Assembly (NCBI GenBank): GCA_019316985.1
Contig: CP079215.1
Coordinates: 5,084,001-5,148,000, forward strand
Direction: 5' to 3'
DNA: 64,000 bases
Source: Paraniabella defluvii
GTDB lineage: Bacteria; Bacteroidota; Bacteroidia; Chitinophagales; Chitinophagaceae
Made by a program: the position numbers and the translations under genes. Positions 28,414-37,001 of this stretch are shown here, piece by piece. Every line of letters begins with the position of its first letter. Within the stretch, counting starts at the first letter, position 1. The notes under the pieces were generated by a model. That model ran no database searches and was not told where the DNA came from. It saw nothing but the letters and a program-made list of their open reading frames with translations.

Positions 28414-30321
28414 ATGAAGAAGTACTTTTTACTGGCAGGTTTTGTTATATCGTATGGATGGGTAATGGCTCAAAGCGGAAGGCTGATCGCAGAAAAATCG
28501 GGCAGAGGCGCTGTACTGGTGCACCAGGTGCAGCCCAAAGAGGGCCTGTACTCGCTTAGCCGCGCTTATGGTGTAAAAGTAGCAGATATTGCTGCTGCTA
28601 ATGGATTCGATAAAGACAAAGGACTTTCTATCGGCCAGAAAGTAAAAATTCCTTTAACAGCGGACAACCTTTCCCGTAAAAAGGCAAAACGCCGGTATAC
28701 TACGAGGTATCGGCTAAAGAAACACTAACAAGTATCAGCAGCCGTTTCAACAAAGTGCCTGTAAAAGATCTGAAAAGCTGGAATAAAATTGACGGAGATG
28801 CGATAGGAAAGGAAAAGAGCATCATCGTAGGGTATTTAGATGGGGATGCCCCGGCTGCCATTGCCGAAAAAGAAACGGATCAAAAAAGCAATGCTGCTAA
28901 AAGCAACACCAAAAGTATTGGCCAGGCTTTAGTAAAAGGTACTAATATTAATATCCGCAAAGGCCCGGCAACCGACCAGGAGGTGGTAGGAACAGCACAG
29001 CAGGATGAGGTATTGGAAATTCTTAAAAAGTAGATAACGAGTGGACCTGGGTTCGTGCTCAAAATGGAACAGAAGGGTTTGTTGCTTCCCAGTTTTTAGA
29101 GCCTGTAGCCAAAAAAGCCGAATCTAAACCAACACGTTCTACAGCAAAGGCAGCAGGTACGGCTACTGTTTCAGGTACGAACATTAACATCCGTAAAGGT
29201 CCTTCAACCGACCAGGAGGTAGTAGGAGTGGCGCAACAGGACGAAACAGTGGATGTGATTAAAAAAGTAAACAGCGAATGGACGGCTATCCGTACCAAAG
29301 ATGGCGTAGAAGGATTTGTAGCCTCGCAGTTTTTAACATCGGGCGATAAAAGGCAGAAGCAGCGCCTGAGCGCCCTGCAGCAACAAAATCAATCGGCACC
29401 GCCGCCTTTTCAGGTACCAATATCAATATTCGTAAGGGGCCTGCAACTGACCAGGAGGTAGTGGGAGTAGCCCAGCAGGATGAAATAGTGGACGTAATTA
29501 AAAAGGTGAATGATGAATGGACTGCTATCCGTACCAAAGACGGCATAGAAGGGTTTGTAGCTTCCCGGTTCCTGCAGTCAGGGGCCAGGAAGGCCGAGCC
29601 TCAAAAGCCGGTAGAAGCTGCCAAAACGGTTACGGCATATGGCACCCGCATCAATATCCGGAAAGGCCCCTCTACCGGCCAGGAAGTAGTGGCGATGGCG
29701 CAGCCGGATGAAGTGCTTACCTACATCCGTAAAGTAGATAATGAGTGGTCGGAAGTGAGTAATGCTGACGGTAAAAGGGGTTTTGTAGCCTCGCGTTTTT
29801 TATCATTTGATGGGAAGCCTTCCGTTGCATCGGTTGAAGCGGCAGCCCAGGAGGCAGAAGCCAAAAAAGCTGCGGACGAAGCGGCTGCTTCAGAAAAAGC
29901 ATTGGCTGAAGCAAAGAGAAATGAAGAAGATAAAAAAGCCGAGAGCTTGGTGTCTGAAAAAATAACAGCCAGGAATGATGCCGAAACAACAGTTCCTGAC
30001 GAAACGGGTTATTTTAAAGCGGACTACCTGAAGCTGGTAAATCCCAACCTGGCTTACGAAAAAACCTTTGCATCGGGTATATTTAAAACGGACCGCGGCT
30101 GGAATGACGGTAAATATTATTTGCTGATGGATAATGCGGCTCCCGGTACTTTGGTTAAGTTAACCAACCCGGGTAACAACAAGGTGGTATATGCAAAAGT
30201 TTTAGGCAAGATGAAAGGCCTTCAGTATAGCGAGGGCTATGATATAAGGATCAGTGAAGCCGCAGCCCAAAAATTACAGTTGGGCAATAGCGAGAAGTTT
30301 AACGTGCTGGTGACTTATTAA
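28414..30321 (+). CDS. Secreted LysM / SH3-repeat cell-wall protein
   Basis: Exported protein of about 635 residues. The signal peptide is MKKYFLLAGFVISYGWVMAQ. Two LysM modules follow (VQPKEGLYSLSRAYGVKVAD, and after a break VSAKETLTSISSRFNKVPV). Then come four bacterial SH3 domains, each built around GTNINIRKGP or GTRINIRKGP and FVASQFL or FVASRFL, an Ala/Glu/Lys-rich helical linker (AQEAEAKKAADEAAASEKAL) and a C-terminal barrel resembling RlpA/DPBB (YYLLMDNAAPGTLVKLTNPG, VVYAKVLGKM). LysM and SH3 modules bind peptidoglycan, so it probably acts in the periplasm or at the wall. No catalytic NlpC/P60 or amidase residues are visible. Frame breaks near 28690, 29030, 29370 and 29420. It is followed by a hairpin at 30361-30405. 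Confidence 0.82.
28938..29817 (+). repeat. Four tandem SH3-domain coding repeats
   Basis: Units begin near 28938, 29174, 29413 and 29641, about 230-240 bases each. Units 1 to 3 share almost the same nucleotide sequence around the NIRKGP and DQEVVG codons, and units 2 and 3 also share DEWTAIRTKDG-type blocks, pointing to recent internal duplication. Confidence 0.8.
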
Positions 30322-30360
30322 AACGGCCTGGTAATTGCCTGTAGATTTATAAATTACATG

Positions 30361-30405
30361 TATGCCCGTTTGCGGTTGTATTTTTAAAACCGTTTTACGG
30401 GCATA
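30361..30405. terminator. Probable terminator hairpin
   Basis: TATGCCCG (30361-30368) pairs with CGGGCATA (30398-30405), with a second inner pairing of the AAAACGG / CCGTTTT type. It lies 40 bases after the LysM/SH3 gene and is followed only by a short T run, so the call is moderate. Confidence 0.5.
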
Positions 30406-30559
30406 TTTATGCTTGCATGCCGTAGTTCCTGCAAAATGTAGATTTACTAATACCTTTATCAGCCTTGTCTTTTTCGTACCTGGTGAAAACTTAAAGCCTT
30501 TTTGGCGACGGTATCTAAATTCAATCGGGGAGGTGTAGCTATTCCATTTCGGACCAGTT

Positions 30560-31437
30560 TTAAAGCGCTACTCCTTCTGTTGTCATAATTACTCTTTTCA
30601 TAGTGCCATCGGGATTGTAAAACAGCTTATCTACGCAAACAGACCTTCTGTGGATTCCTCCATCTTTTAATGCCCCGTTATGGTAGAAAAAATAAGTTTG
30701 ATCGTTAAAATCAATAATGCACGGGCGGTTGGTTTCACAGTTTCCTGCTATCTCGTTTAAAATACCTTTAAATTCCCAGGGGCCGTGAATGCTTCTGCTC
30801 ATAGCATAAGCAACTTTTTCCGGCATGCCATAGCCATATGAAAGATAGTACCAGCCATTTCGTTGATGTATATGGGCGCCTTCTTCAAAACCCGGCAAAT
30901 CCACTTCTTTTATTTCACCTTCAAGTCCCAGCAGGTTGCTGGTTAGCTGCACATAATGGCATTTTTATTTCCCCAGAACAGGTAAGCGCTGCCGTCTTCA
31001 TCTATTAGAACAGTGGGGGCAAGATTTATTTTATCATGGCTGGGTGCCTTTAACATGTTGCGGGTTATCAGTGCTGTATCTAGCGCATCCTTAAATATAC
31101 CGGCCGGATGATCTGATACGGCCACACCAATGGCAGTACCGGGAATAGTTTTATGATTGACCGATACAAACCAGTAAAATTTCCCTGCTTTTTCCACTAC
31201 CTTGGTGGCAAACGCTCCACCTTCGGCCCATTTAAAGTCTGTTGCACGTAGCCTAACAGGATGTTCGGTCCAGTTACACAAGTCTGCAGATGAAAAACAC
31301 AACCACTCGTTCATGACATAGTTTTCGATACCAACCCGTGCTTCGTCATGCCCCGTATACAAATATATCCTGCCATCGTAGCTAAGGGCGGTGGGGTCGG
31401 ATGTATATTTATGCCGTATGATAGGGTTTCCACACAT
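30560..31437 (-). CDS. Glycoside hydrolase family 43 enzyme
   Basis: Five-bladed beta-propeller hydrolase of GH43 (beta-xylosidase/alpha-L-arabinofuranosidase type), about 292 residues. It starts MCGNPIIRHKYTSDPTALSY, with the catalytic-base Asp in SDPTA as expected at the extreme N-terminus. It continues IYLYTGHDEA, INLAPTVLIDEDGSAYLFWG (pKa-modulating Asp region), GFEEGAHIHQRNGWYYLSYG (general-acid Glu in EGAH) and NRPCIIDFNDQTYFFYHNG. One frame break near 30950 (A5 run). No signal peptide is seen. It starts 9 bases after the CAP gene and is probably in the same operon. Exact substrate undecidable; arabinan or xylan oligomers are likely. Confidence 0.88.
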
Positions 31438-31446
31438 GGGGTGTTG

Positions 31447-31933
31447 TTATAAGGAACGCGCAAATACCTGCGTCCAGTAAGCTCCCGATCTGGCCGCTCC
31501 CATTTCAGTAGCATTTTTATTCATGATATTTTTGCAGTGGCCGGGGCTATTGAGCCAGCTGTACATTACTTCGGCAACAGTTTGCTGGCCCATGGCAATA
31601 TTTTCAGCAAAGAAGTTCCACTTGTAACCTGCCGCGCTAATCCGGGTGCCCGGATTGGAGTTCCGGTTGCCGGTATGGCTCAATTTTTACGGCTATTCAT
31701 ATAATTGCTGTGTCCCTGCGCTGCAGATTCGAGGCGGTCGTTCCAGCTCAGCGGTTTTACCGGCGGCATATTGATACCCCGCATTTACAACCTTTGCTGC
31801 GTATTTTGTTAACGGCCTGCAAGAGATCTCTCGGATCGGCAGACGAGGAACCGGATGAAGACTGCTGGGCCGATGAGCAGCCTGATGTATAAATTAAAAA
31901 ACAAGACAAGAAAATAAAAGAAATAACTTTCAT
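31447..31933 (-). CDS. CAP-domain (SCP/PR1-like) lipoprotein
   Basis: Rejoined product of about 162 residues. MKVISFIFLSCFLIYTSGC is a lipoprotein signal with lipobox TSGC, then a Ser-rich tether. The CAP domain reads LLQAVNKIRSKGCKCG, LSWNDRLESAAQGHSNYMN, LSHTGNRNSNPGTRISAAGY, FFAENIAMG and MYSWLNSPGHCKNIMNKN, ending YWTQVFARSL. The His of SHTG, the Glu of AEN and the His of GHC are the usual CAP cavity residues. Bacterial CAP lipoproteins have no settled enzymatic role. Frame breaks near 31765 and 31687. Between an upstream lipoprotein gene (9 bases) and GH43. Confidence 0.8.
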
Positions 31934-31942
31934 AACGTGGAA

Positions 31943-32427
31943 TTATTTGTCGTATTGTTTTCTGAAGCCGGCATGAACCGATTCCAGTTTCTTTAAAAGG
32001 GACGGATAGGCGCTACCGCGTCGTTATCGCTGCTGCCGTAAGAAATATGGTGCGTAAAGTTTTTGCCTTTCACGGTAGCTTTAACATCGCACCCATCTAC
32101 GCAAACATTGCATAAATTAATATAAGTTTTGTTGAATTGCTCCTGGTCGAGCAGCGATATCAACTCGTTCCAGAGTTTTTTATCCGTGGAGGCAGTTGTT
32201 TCTGTGGCCTGTGCAAGGTTGCAGGAAGGCGAGTAGCGGTATACCGATTGACGGGCATTTATAACCAGCGAATCTCCACCCGTGCACCAACCACAGACGG
32301 TGCTGAGACTTATTGTTAATTCACTGTCTGAAACAGGTGCAGTCTTTCTCTGGCAGGCTGTACCTGCCAAAAGAATAGTGATTGTGGATAATAGAACCGG
32401 GTACCTCATCGATTGAAACGATTTCAT
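31943..32427 (-). CDS. Cys-rich lipoprotein of unknown function
   Basis: The signal peptide contains LLSTITILLAGTACQRK, lipobox GTAC; ATG at 32427 or 32409 would both work. The mature domain of about 130 residues has paired cysteines (TVCGWCTGGDS, SPSCNLAQ, INLCNVCVDGCDVKA) likely forming disulphides. The frame breaks near 31997, and the end then reads LLKKLESVHAGFRKQYDK with TAA at 31943-31945. Family not recognised. First gene of an apparent lipoprotein-CAP-GH43 unit. Confidence 0.6.
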
Positions 32428-32459
32428 TCAGGCATGAATTACCCAATACTTCAAAAATG

Positions 32460-33769
32460 TTACCAATGTGCAAAATCCAGCTCGTAATTTCCTTTTATTC
32501 TTTCCATGGGCGGATTAAAGTAGCCATATTTCAGATCAGGGAACTCCTGGCGTATTTCCTGCAATAACTGCTGCACGCCCATACACTCGCCGGTGTCAGT
32601 AGCCCCGATTTTGCCCAGGTACCAGTCCGGATCTATATTAAAGTTACGCCACTGGATCATTTTCAGGTTGGTTTCTTTGATCAGTTTGCGCAGGGCTTCA
32701 TACTCCGCAATACTGTCGGTCATACCGGGGAATACGAAATAGTTGATAGAGGTCCAGCCGCCAAAGCTGTTCACTACTTTCAGGCTTTCAATAATATCTT
32801 CAAACTCGTAGTTATTGGGCCGGTAGTAAGGCATGTATACTTCTCTTCGTGCGCTGTTGGTGCTTACTCTTATGGAATTCAAACCCGCCTCGCATAACCT
32901 TTTAACGGCATCGGGCTTTGATCCGTTGGTATTAATATTAATGCTGCCTTTGCTGGTATGCTTTCTTATTTCTATAATGGCTTTTTCGATGGTTTCCCAC
33001 ATCAGGAGGGGTTCGCCTTCACATCCCTGTCCAAAACTGATCAACGGAAAGGGCGCTGTTTCAAGATGAGGTACCGTAAATTCTACGATCTCCTCCACCG
33101 ATGGTTTAAACTTCAGGCGGTCCTGCGTTGAAACAATGGTTTCTTCGTCGGGTTGCAAAGAAATACATCCCACGCAATTGGCATTGCAGGCAGGTGATGC
33201 CGGCACAGGGCATTCCCATCTTCCCATAAAATAATTGCGGGCCGCCGGGCAATGATATGTGAGGGCACAATTTTCCGCCAGGTGTTTTACTAACCGGTTA
33301 TGCGGGTAGGCGCTTATTAACTGCTCAACGCCACTTTCCACTTTTTCTGCATTAAACCCGCTGCATTCCTGCCTAATGTCCTGCTCAATGCGCATAGCCG
33401 GTACATAAAACTTATCGTTCTGCCAACCCACAGCCGTATAACAAAACAGCGGGAGGGTAGGCGCACCGGGCGCCGTTTCATAAGCAGACAGGTAAAAACC
33501 GGTGTGAGCGGGAGGAATAAAAGCCGCCACGGCCCAGCCTTTTTCACAAAGCCTCATGTCGCCGGTTTCTACATCGATGCCAATGCCCCTTCGGCCCGGC
33601 AATTCGTACAATGAACCTCCATCCGGCAGTTCGATCCATTCATCTTCAGGAACAGGCATTGCATCCCAGCCTGTACGACCGGTAACATATAGGGAAGTAT
33701 CTTCGAAAATATTGCCTTTTCCGTCGGAGTAAAGGATATAGGGGATGATGTAAGGCTGTTAACTTTCAA
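32460..33769 (-). CDS. Uncharacterised radical SAM enzyme
   Basis: About 435 residues. The 4Fe-4S-binding cysteines are in PASPACNANCVGCISLQPDE (CxxxCxxC), followed by FPLISFGQGCEGEPLLMW (SAM-binding GE motif, EGEPLL) and SININTNGSKPDAVKRL, NSIRVSTNSARREVYMPYYR, the usual radical SAM barrel strands. The N-terminal 140 residues form a separate domain (IELPDGGSLYELPGRRGIGI, EKGWAVAAFIPPAHTGFYLS) with three further Cys in AENCALTYHCP and ECSGF. There is no auxiliary SPASM cluster at the C-terminus. The start is uncertain: TTG at 33769 needs one frame change near 33738 to join PYILYSDGKGNIFEDTSLYV. I know this as a conserved Bacteroidota protein without an assigned reaction. Monocistronic as far as can be seen. 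Confidence 0.8.
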
Positions 33770-33793
33770 TTATTCTATTTTAAAGATGACAGG

Positions 33794-33837
33794 TGACAGA
33801 TGATAGCAGTATTATAGCTGCGAACCGTCATCTGTCA
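33794..33837. repeat. Perfect 10-base hairpin overlapping a stop codon
   Basis: TGACAGATGA (33794-33803) pairs perfectly with TCATCTGTCA (33828-33837), with an inner AGCAG/CTGC pairing. The right arm includes the stop codon of the membrane-protein gene ending at 33835. No T tract follows in the leftward direction. Low-complexity TGACAGATGA words are common spacer repeats in this phylum. Confidence 0.5.
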
Positions 33838-34374
33838 AACTAATTTCGTCCTGCAAAAGTCGTTAAATTCCGGCTCATTTACAGTATTATCTGAATATTC
33901 TATTTGATGCTGGTAAATTTTGTTGTTTTTCAGGTCAATGGTTAAAATATCATCTTTAAGGATAAGATTGCTGATGTCTGTCCACGGAATGTTTCTGGCC
34001 GGGAGAGTGGGATAACTAACCCACTCGTCGGCAACTTCAATTTTCAGTTTCCGGGTAGAAACAAAATATAAACCTGCCAGGAGCAAATTTAACCAGATGC
34101 CGGCATTATATTCCGTACGACTCCAAAACAGTGCAATTACAACCAGTAATAAGGCATTGGACATCAGGCTTTTTCGTTTCTTATACGCTTTGTAATCCAG
34201 TACCGCACGAAACACGCTTAGAATCAGTAATAGCAGGTAAATGCCCTGTCCCCAGGATTCCTGCCCTGGACTGAGCAGGTATAATCCGGCAATATTTAAC
34301 AGAATGATGCTGTAAGAAAACACCTGGTAGGTGACCAGTTTTTTATTGGGAATTATGAATTGATAGTTGATCAA
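33835..34374 (-). CDS. Membrane protein of unknown function
   Basis: 179 residues in one frame. Four or five hydrophobic segments (VFSYSIILLNIAGLYLLS, YLLLLILSVFRAVL, NALLLVVIALFW, WLNLLLAGLYFV), then a C-terminal cytosolic beta-rich tail (LKIEVADEWVSYPTLPARNI, PWTDISNLILKDDILTIDL) resembling bacterial PH-type domains. The IPWTDISNLILKDDILTID pattern is frequent in small Bacteroidota membrane proteins. No function can be given. It is 43 bases downstream of the ureohydrolase gene, so possibly co-transcribed. Confidence 0.6.
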   Translation of the reverse strand: MINYQFIIPNKKLVTYQVFSYSIILLNIAGLYLLSPGQESWGQGIYLLLLILSVFRAVLDYKAYKKRKSLMSNALLLVVIALFWSRTEYNAGIWLNLLLAGLYFVSTRKLKIEVADEWVSYPTLPARNIPWTDISNLILKDDILTIDLKNNKIYQHQIEYSDNTVNEPEFNDFCRTKLV

Positions 34375-34417
34375 AGAGTAAAATTTAACATCATTTTTAT
34401 GTTGATGTTACCTATAA

Positions 34418-35485
34418 TTAATTACTGGTTATTAGAGCATTGCAAAGTTTAAATAAAGCCCTGGCTCCTACATTCGCATTCCATTCCGTATCGCCTACAC
34501 CCACTTCCACCAGGTCGAAACCAATTACTTTGCGCCCGCTTTTCAATATTTCATGAAACAAATAGAACATGCGGTCCAGCTCAAAACCGCCTGGTACAGG
34601 CGTACCGGTATTAGGGCAAAGCTTGGGATCCAGGCCATCTATATCAAAACTGATATGCACTTTTTGCGGCAGGCTGTCGATGATTTCTGCGGCAATTTCG
34701 CGGAAAGTATCGCCGGCAAATTGCCTTTCTTTTATGTCCTGGTCAAAATAAGGAATCACCCGGCCATTGCTGTTCTGAATATATTCCCATTCGTCCTGGC
34801 TCATATCGCGTACGCCAACCTGCGTTATGGTCTTGATCTGCGGAATCTCGTTCAGCGCATTATACATAATGCTGGCATGGGAGTATTTAAATCCTTCATA
34901 AGCCTTTTTCAGGTCGCAATGCGCATCGATCTGTAAGATCCCGTACTCATCATGCTGTTCGGCCAGCGCTTTATACAAACCCAAAGGAGTACTATGATCG
35001 CCTCCCAAAAGTCCAACCAGCTTCCTGTTTTTTAGATGCGTTTTTGCCTGTTGATACACCCAATCGTTAAGGTAATCACCGCCTTCGTTCACCTCCCTGA
35101 TCGATTTGCACATGAACTGGTTGGCTTTCAGCTCTTCTCCGCGCGAAATATAATCAATATACAATTCGGCTTCTCTCCTGAGATAGGCGCTTTTAAGCTG
35201 CAATTGCTTATCGGTAGGGGTAAGGTAAAAACCTCTCTTCCAAGCATCTGGGAACTGGGGATCATAAAGGTCTACCTGCAGACTGGCTCTGCAAATGGCT
35301 TCAGGCGCTTTTGCTGTACCCGATCCGTAGCTAACGGTTACTTCCCAAGGCACACTTATGATGATCAGATCAGCATTTTCTTCTGTACTGGGTAACCCAA
35401 AAACGTTGTTTTCCGGGTTACTGACTGCATTTTGATCGAAATTTTTAAATCCAACATTGCTTAAAAAATTTGAAAGGGGCCGCAA
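34418..35485 (-). CDS. Arginase/formimidoylglutamase-family ureohydrolase
   Basis: Mn-dependent ureohydrolase of about 355 residues in one intact frame. Metal ligands: GGDHSTPLG (His), ILQIDAHCDLKKAYE (DAHCD) and SFDIDGLDPKLCPNTGTPVP (D-x-D). Also GFDLVEVGVGD. Family members cut guanidino or formimino groups (arginine, agmatine, guanidinobutyrate, formiminoglutamate). The extended N-terminus and NGRVIPYFDQDIKERQF insertion match the Bacteroidota group often annotated formimidoylglutamase, but no other histidine-degradation gene is nearby, so the substrate stays open. The start appears to be TTG at 35485; there is no ATG in a good position, and a 5-prime sequencing deletion may hide it. Confidence 0.85.
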   Translation of the reverse strand: MRPLSNFLSNVGFKNFDQNAVSNPENNVFGLPSTEENADLIIISVPWEVTVSYGSGTAKAPEAICRASLQVDLYDPQFPDAWKRGFYLTPTDKQLQLKSAYLRREAELYIDYISRGEELKANQFMCKSIREVNEGGDYLNDWVYQQAKTHLKNRKLVGLLGGDHSTPLGLYKALAEQHDEYGILQIDAHCDLKKAYEGFKYSHASIMYNALNEIPQIKTITQVGVRDMSQDEWEYIQNSNGRVIPYFDQDIKERQFAGDTFREIAAEIIDSLPQKVHISFDIDGLDPKLCPNTGTPVPGGFELDRMFYLFHEILKSGRKVIGFDLVEVGVGDTEWNANVGARALFKLCNALITSN

Positions 35486-35626
35486 GATACGCCGATTATA
35501 TCAGAAGACAGATTAAAATATCCTAATTTAATGTTATCCAACACCGGCAGCTTAATATCCACCCTACAATAGGCGCTTATTCACTAAAAATTTAGGTAAA
35601 CATGCGTAATTAATTGATAATAAATG

Positions 35627-35664
35627 TAAAAACCTCACAAGTTTACCACCTGTGAGGTTTTTAT
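35627..35664. terminator. Intrinsic terminator before the msrA stop
   Basis: Stem AACCTCACA (35631-35639) / TGTGAGGTT (35651-35659) flanked by A and T tracts. It lies downstream of msrA on the minus strand and about 140 bases before the ureohydrolase start. Confidence 0.75.
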
Positions 35665-35717
35665 ATTTGTCCTTCTTGCTCCGTAAAGTATTTAAAACAA
35701 AAACCAGGCCTAACAGG

Positions 35718-36383
35718 TTATTTTTTCAATTTATCTTTAAAAGCTATCCTGAATTTATCTACTTTAGGACGGATCACTACCTTGCAATAAGGATTCTTAT
35801 TCTCGTTACCATTAAAATAACCCTGGTGATAATCTTCAGCAGCGTAAAAATGGCGGAAAGGCTTTATTTCCGTAACAATCGGGTCATTAAATGCCCGCTT
35901 TTATCTAAAGCAGTTTTATAGTATTCTGCTTTTTCTTTTTGATTATCATTGTGGTAATAAATTCCACTCCTGTATTGAGTACCTACATCGTTGCCCTGGC
36001 GGTTAAGCGTGGTCGGATCATGAGTTTTCCAGAAAATCTCCAATAGCTCATCAAAAGAAACAACAGCAGGATCGTAAACAATCTGCAGCGCTTCTGCAAA
36101 CCCGGTAGTACCCGTGCAAACCTCTTCATAAGTAGGTTTTTTGTGTTGCCGTCTGTGTAGCCACTGGTTACTTTTTCCACGCCATTTACATCCTGAAAAA
36201 TGGCTTCAGTACACCAAAAACAGCCATTAGCAAATGTGGCTGTGTCTTTTTATTTTCCATTGTTGATTTTTTATTTTCCGGGCCTGCGAATTGTACGGAT
36301 TCTAATTTGCTATTCTTCTTCTGCGCGCAGGCGCTAAAGCCAGTTATAATAGTTAAAAGAGCCGGCAAAAGAATTTTGTGCAT
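35718..36383 (-). CDS. msrA: Peptide methionine sulfoxide reductase A, exported
   Basis: Reduces Met-S-sulfoxide in proteins. The N-terminus MHKILLPALLTIITGFSACAQKK is an exported (lipoprotein-like, FSAC) signal, so it acts in the envelope. Catalytic site TFANGCFWCTEAIF, with the nucleophilic Cys of GCFWC, recovered after a frame shift near 36230. Further conserved blocks: EKVTSGYTDGNTKNPTYEEV, ALQIVYDPAVVSFDELLEIF, HDPTTLNRQGNDVGTQYRSG. After further shifts near 36145 and 35905 come EIKPFRHFYAAEDYHQGYF and IRPKVDKFRIAFKDKLKK, stopping at 35718. Full-length MsrA without a fused MsrB. Confidence 0.88.
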
Positions 36384-36466
36384 TGTTTTTATTTTTAACT
36401 AACAATACCTACGTTCAAAAGTTTATTCCGGTTTGTGCCGGAGTGTTAAACCCTTTATAAACCCGG

Positions 36467-36904
36467 TTAATTATTGGGCCTGCTGGGGGTCCCCGGCTGC
36501 TTCAGGTCCATTACCGGTACTAGCCCGTTTGACGGTAAATAAATGATCTGGGGCAGGCTTCCCTTATCTGCAATTTTTTCAAGCGTTCTTATAAAAAGGT
36601 ACTGGTTATAGGTTTCGTTCAGCGTTCCGTTTTCTACCTTCATTGCTTCGGCCATACCGCGGGCGCGCTCTATTTCGGCCTGGGCATTCAGCTTTTCGGC
36701 TTCCAGCCGCGCTTTGGCCTCCTCCACCAATATGCGACGGTTTTGCTCCGCTTTGGCCATCTCTGCCTTTCCTGCCATTTCCTGTTGCCATACTTTGTAT
36801 CTTGGAATGCCAAACATTAGTACCACAATTACAACCACCACTGCCAGCACTACCAACGCCACCAAGGTTCCCAAGTTTTTGATCATATTTAGTGTTTTTT
36901 TCAA
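36467..36904 (-). CDS. Small membrane protein resembling the C-terminal half of stomatin/prohibitin
   Basis: 145 residues, single frame. One N-terminal helix (VALVVLAVVVVIVVLMF), then a charged helical region with Ala/Glu heptads (EMAKAEQNRRILVEEAKARL, NAQAEIERARGMAEAMKVEN) and the end YLFIRTLEKIADKGSLPQII-YLPSNG. The AQAEIERARG and IRTLE elements are typical of the helical part of SPFH (band 7) proteins, but the globular SPFH domain itself is absent. Probably oligomerises by coiled coil at the membrane. Function unknown. Confidence 0.6.
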   Translation of the reverse strand: MKKTLNMIKNLGTLVALVVLAVVVVIVVLMFGIPRYKVWQQEMAGKAEMAKAEQNRRILVEEAKARLEAEKLNAQAEIERARGMAEAMKVENGTLNETYNQYLFIRTLEKIADKGSLPQIIYLPSNGLVPVMDLKQPGTPSRPNN

Positions 36905-37001
36905 ATATAGCTCTAATTATATCATGTTGGGCGCCCTGCCAATTATTATAAATAGTGCTTTTTATATAGTAATTTTGACAACTTTTAGAAGAGATTGAAT
37001 C

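Noticed and set aside
28938..29817. Regular repeats considered as a CRISPR array
   Set aside because: Repeat period is about 235 bases, the units translate as SH3 domains in one gene, and there are no short unique spacers.
36606..36882. Overlapping open frames on both strands of the stomatin-like gene
   Set aside because: They are low-complexity shadows produced by the Ala/Glu/Arg-rich coding sequence on the minus strand.
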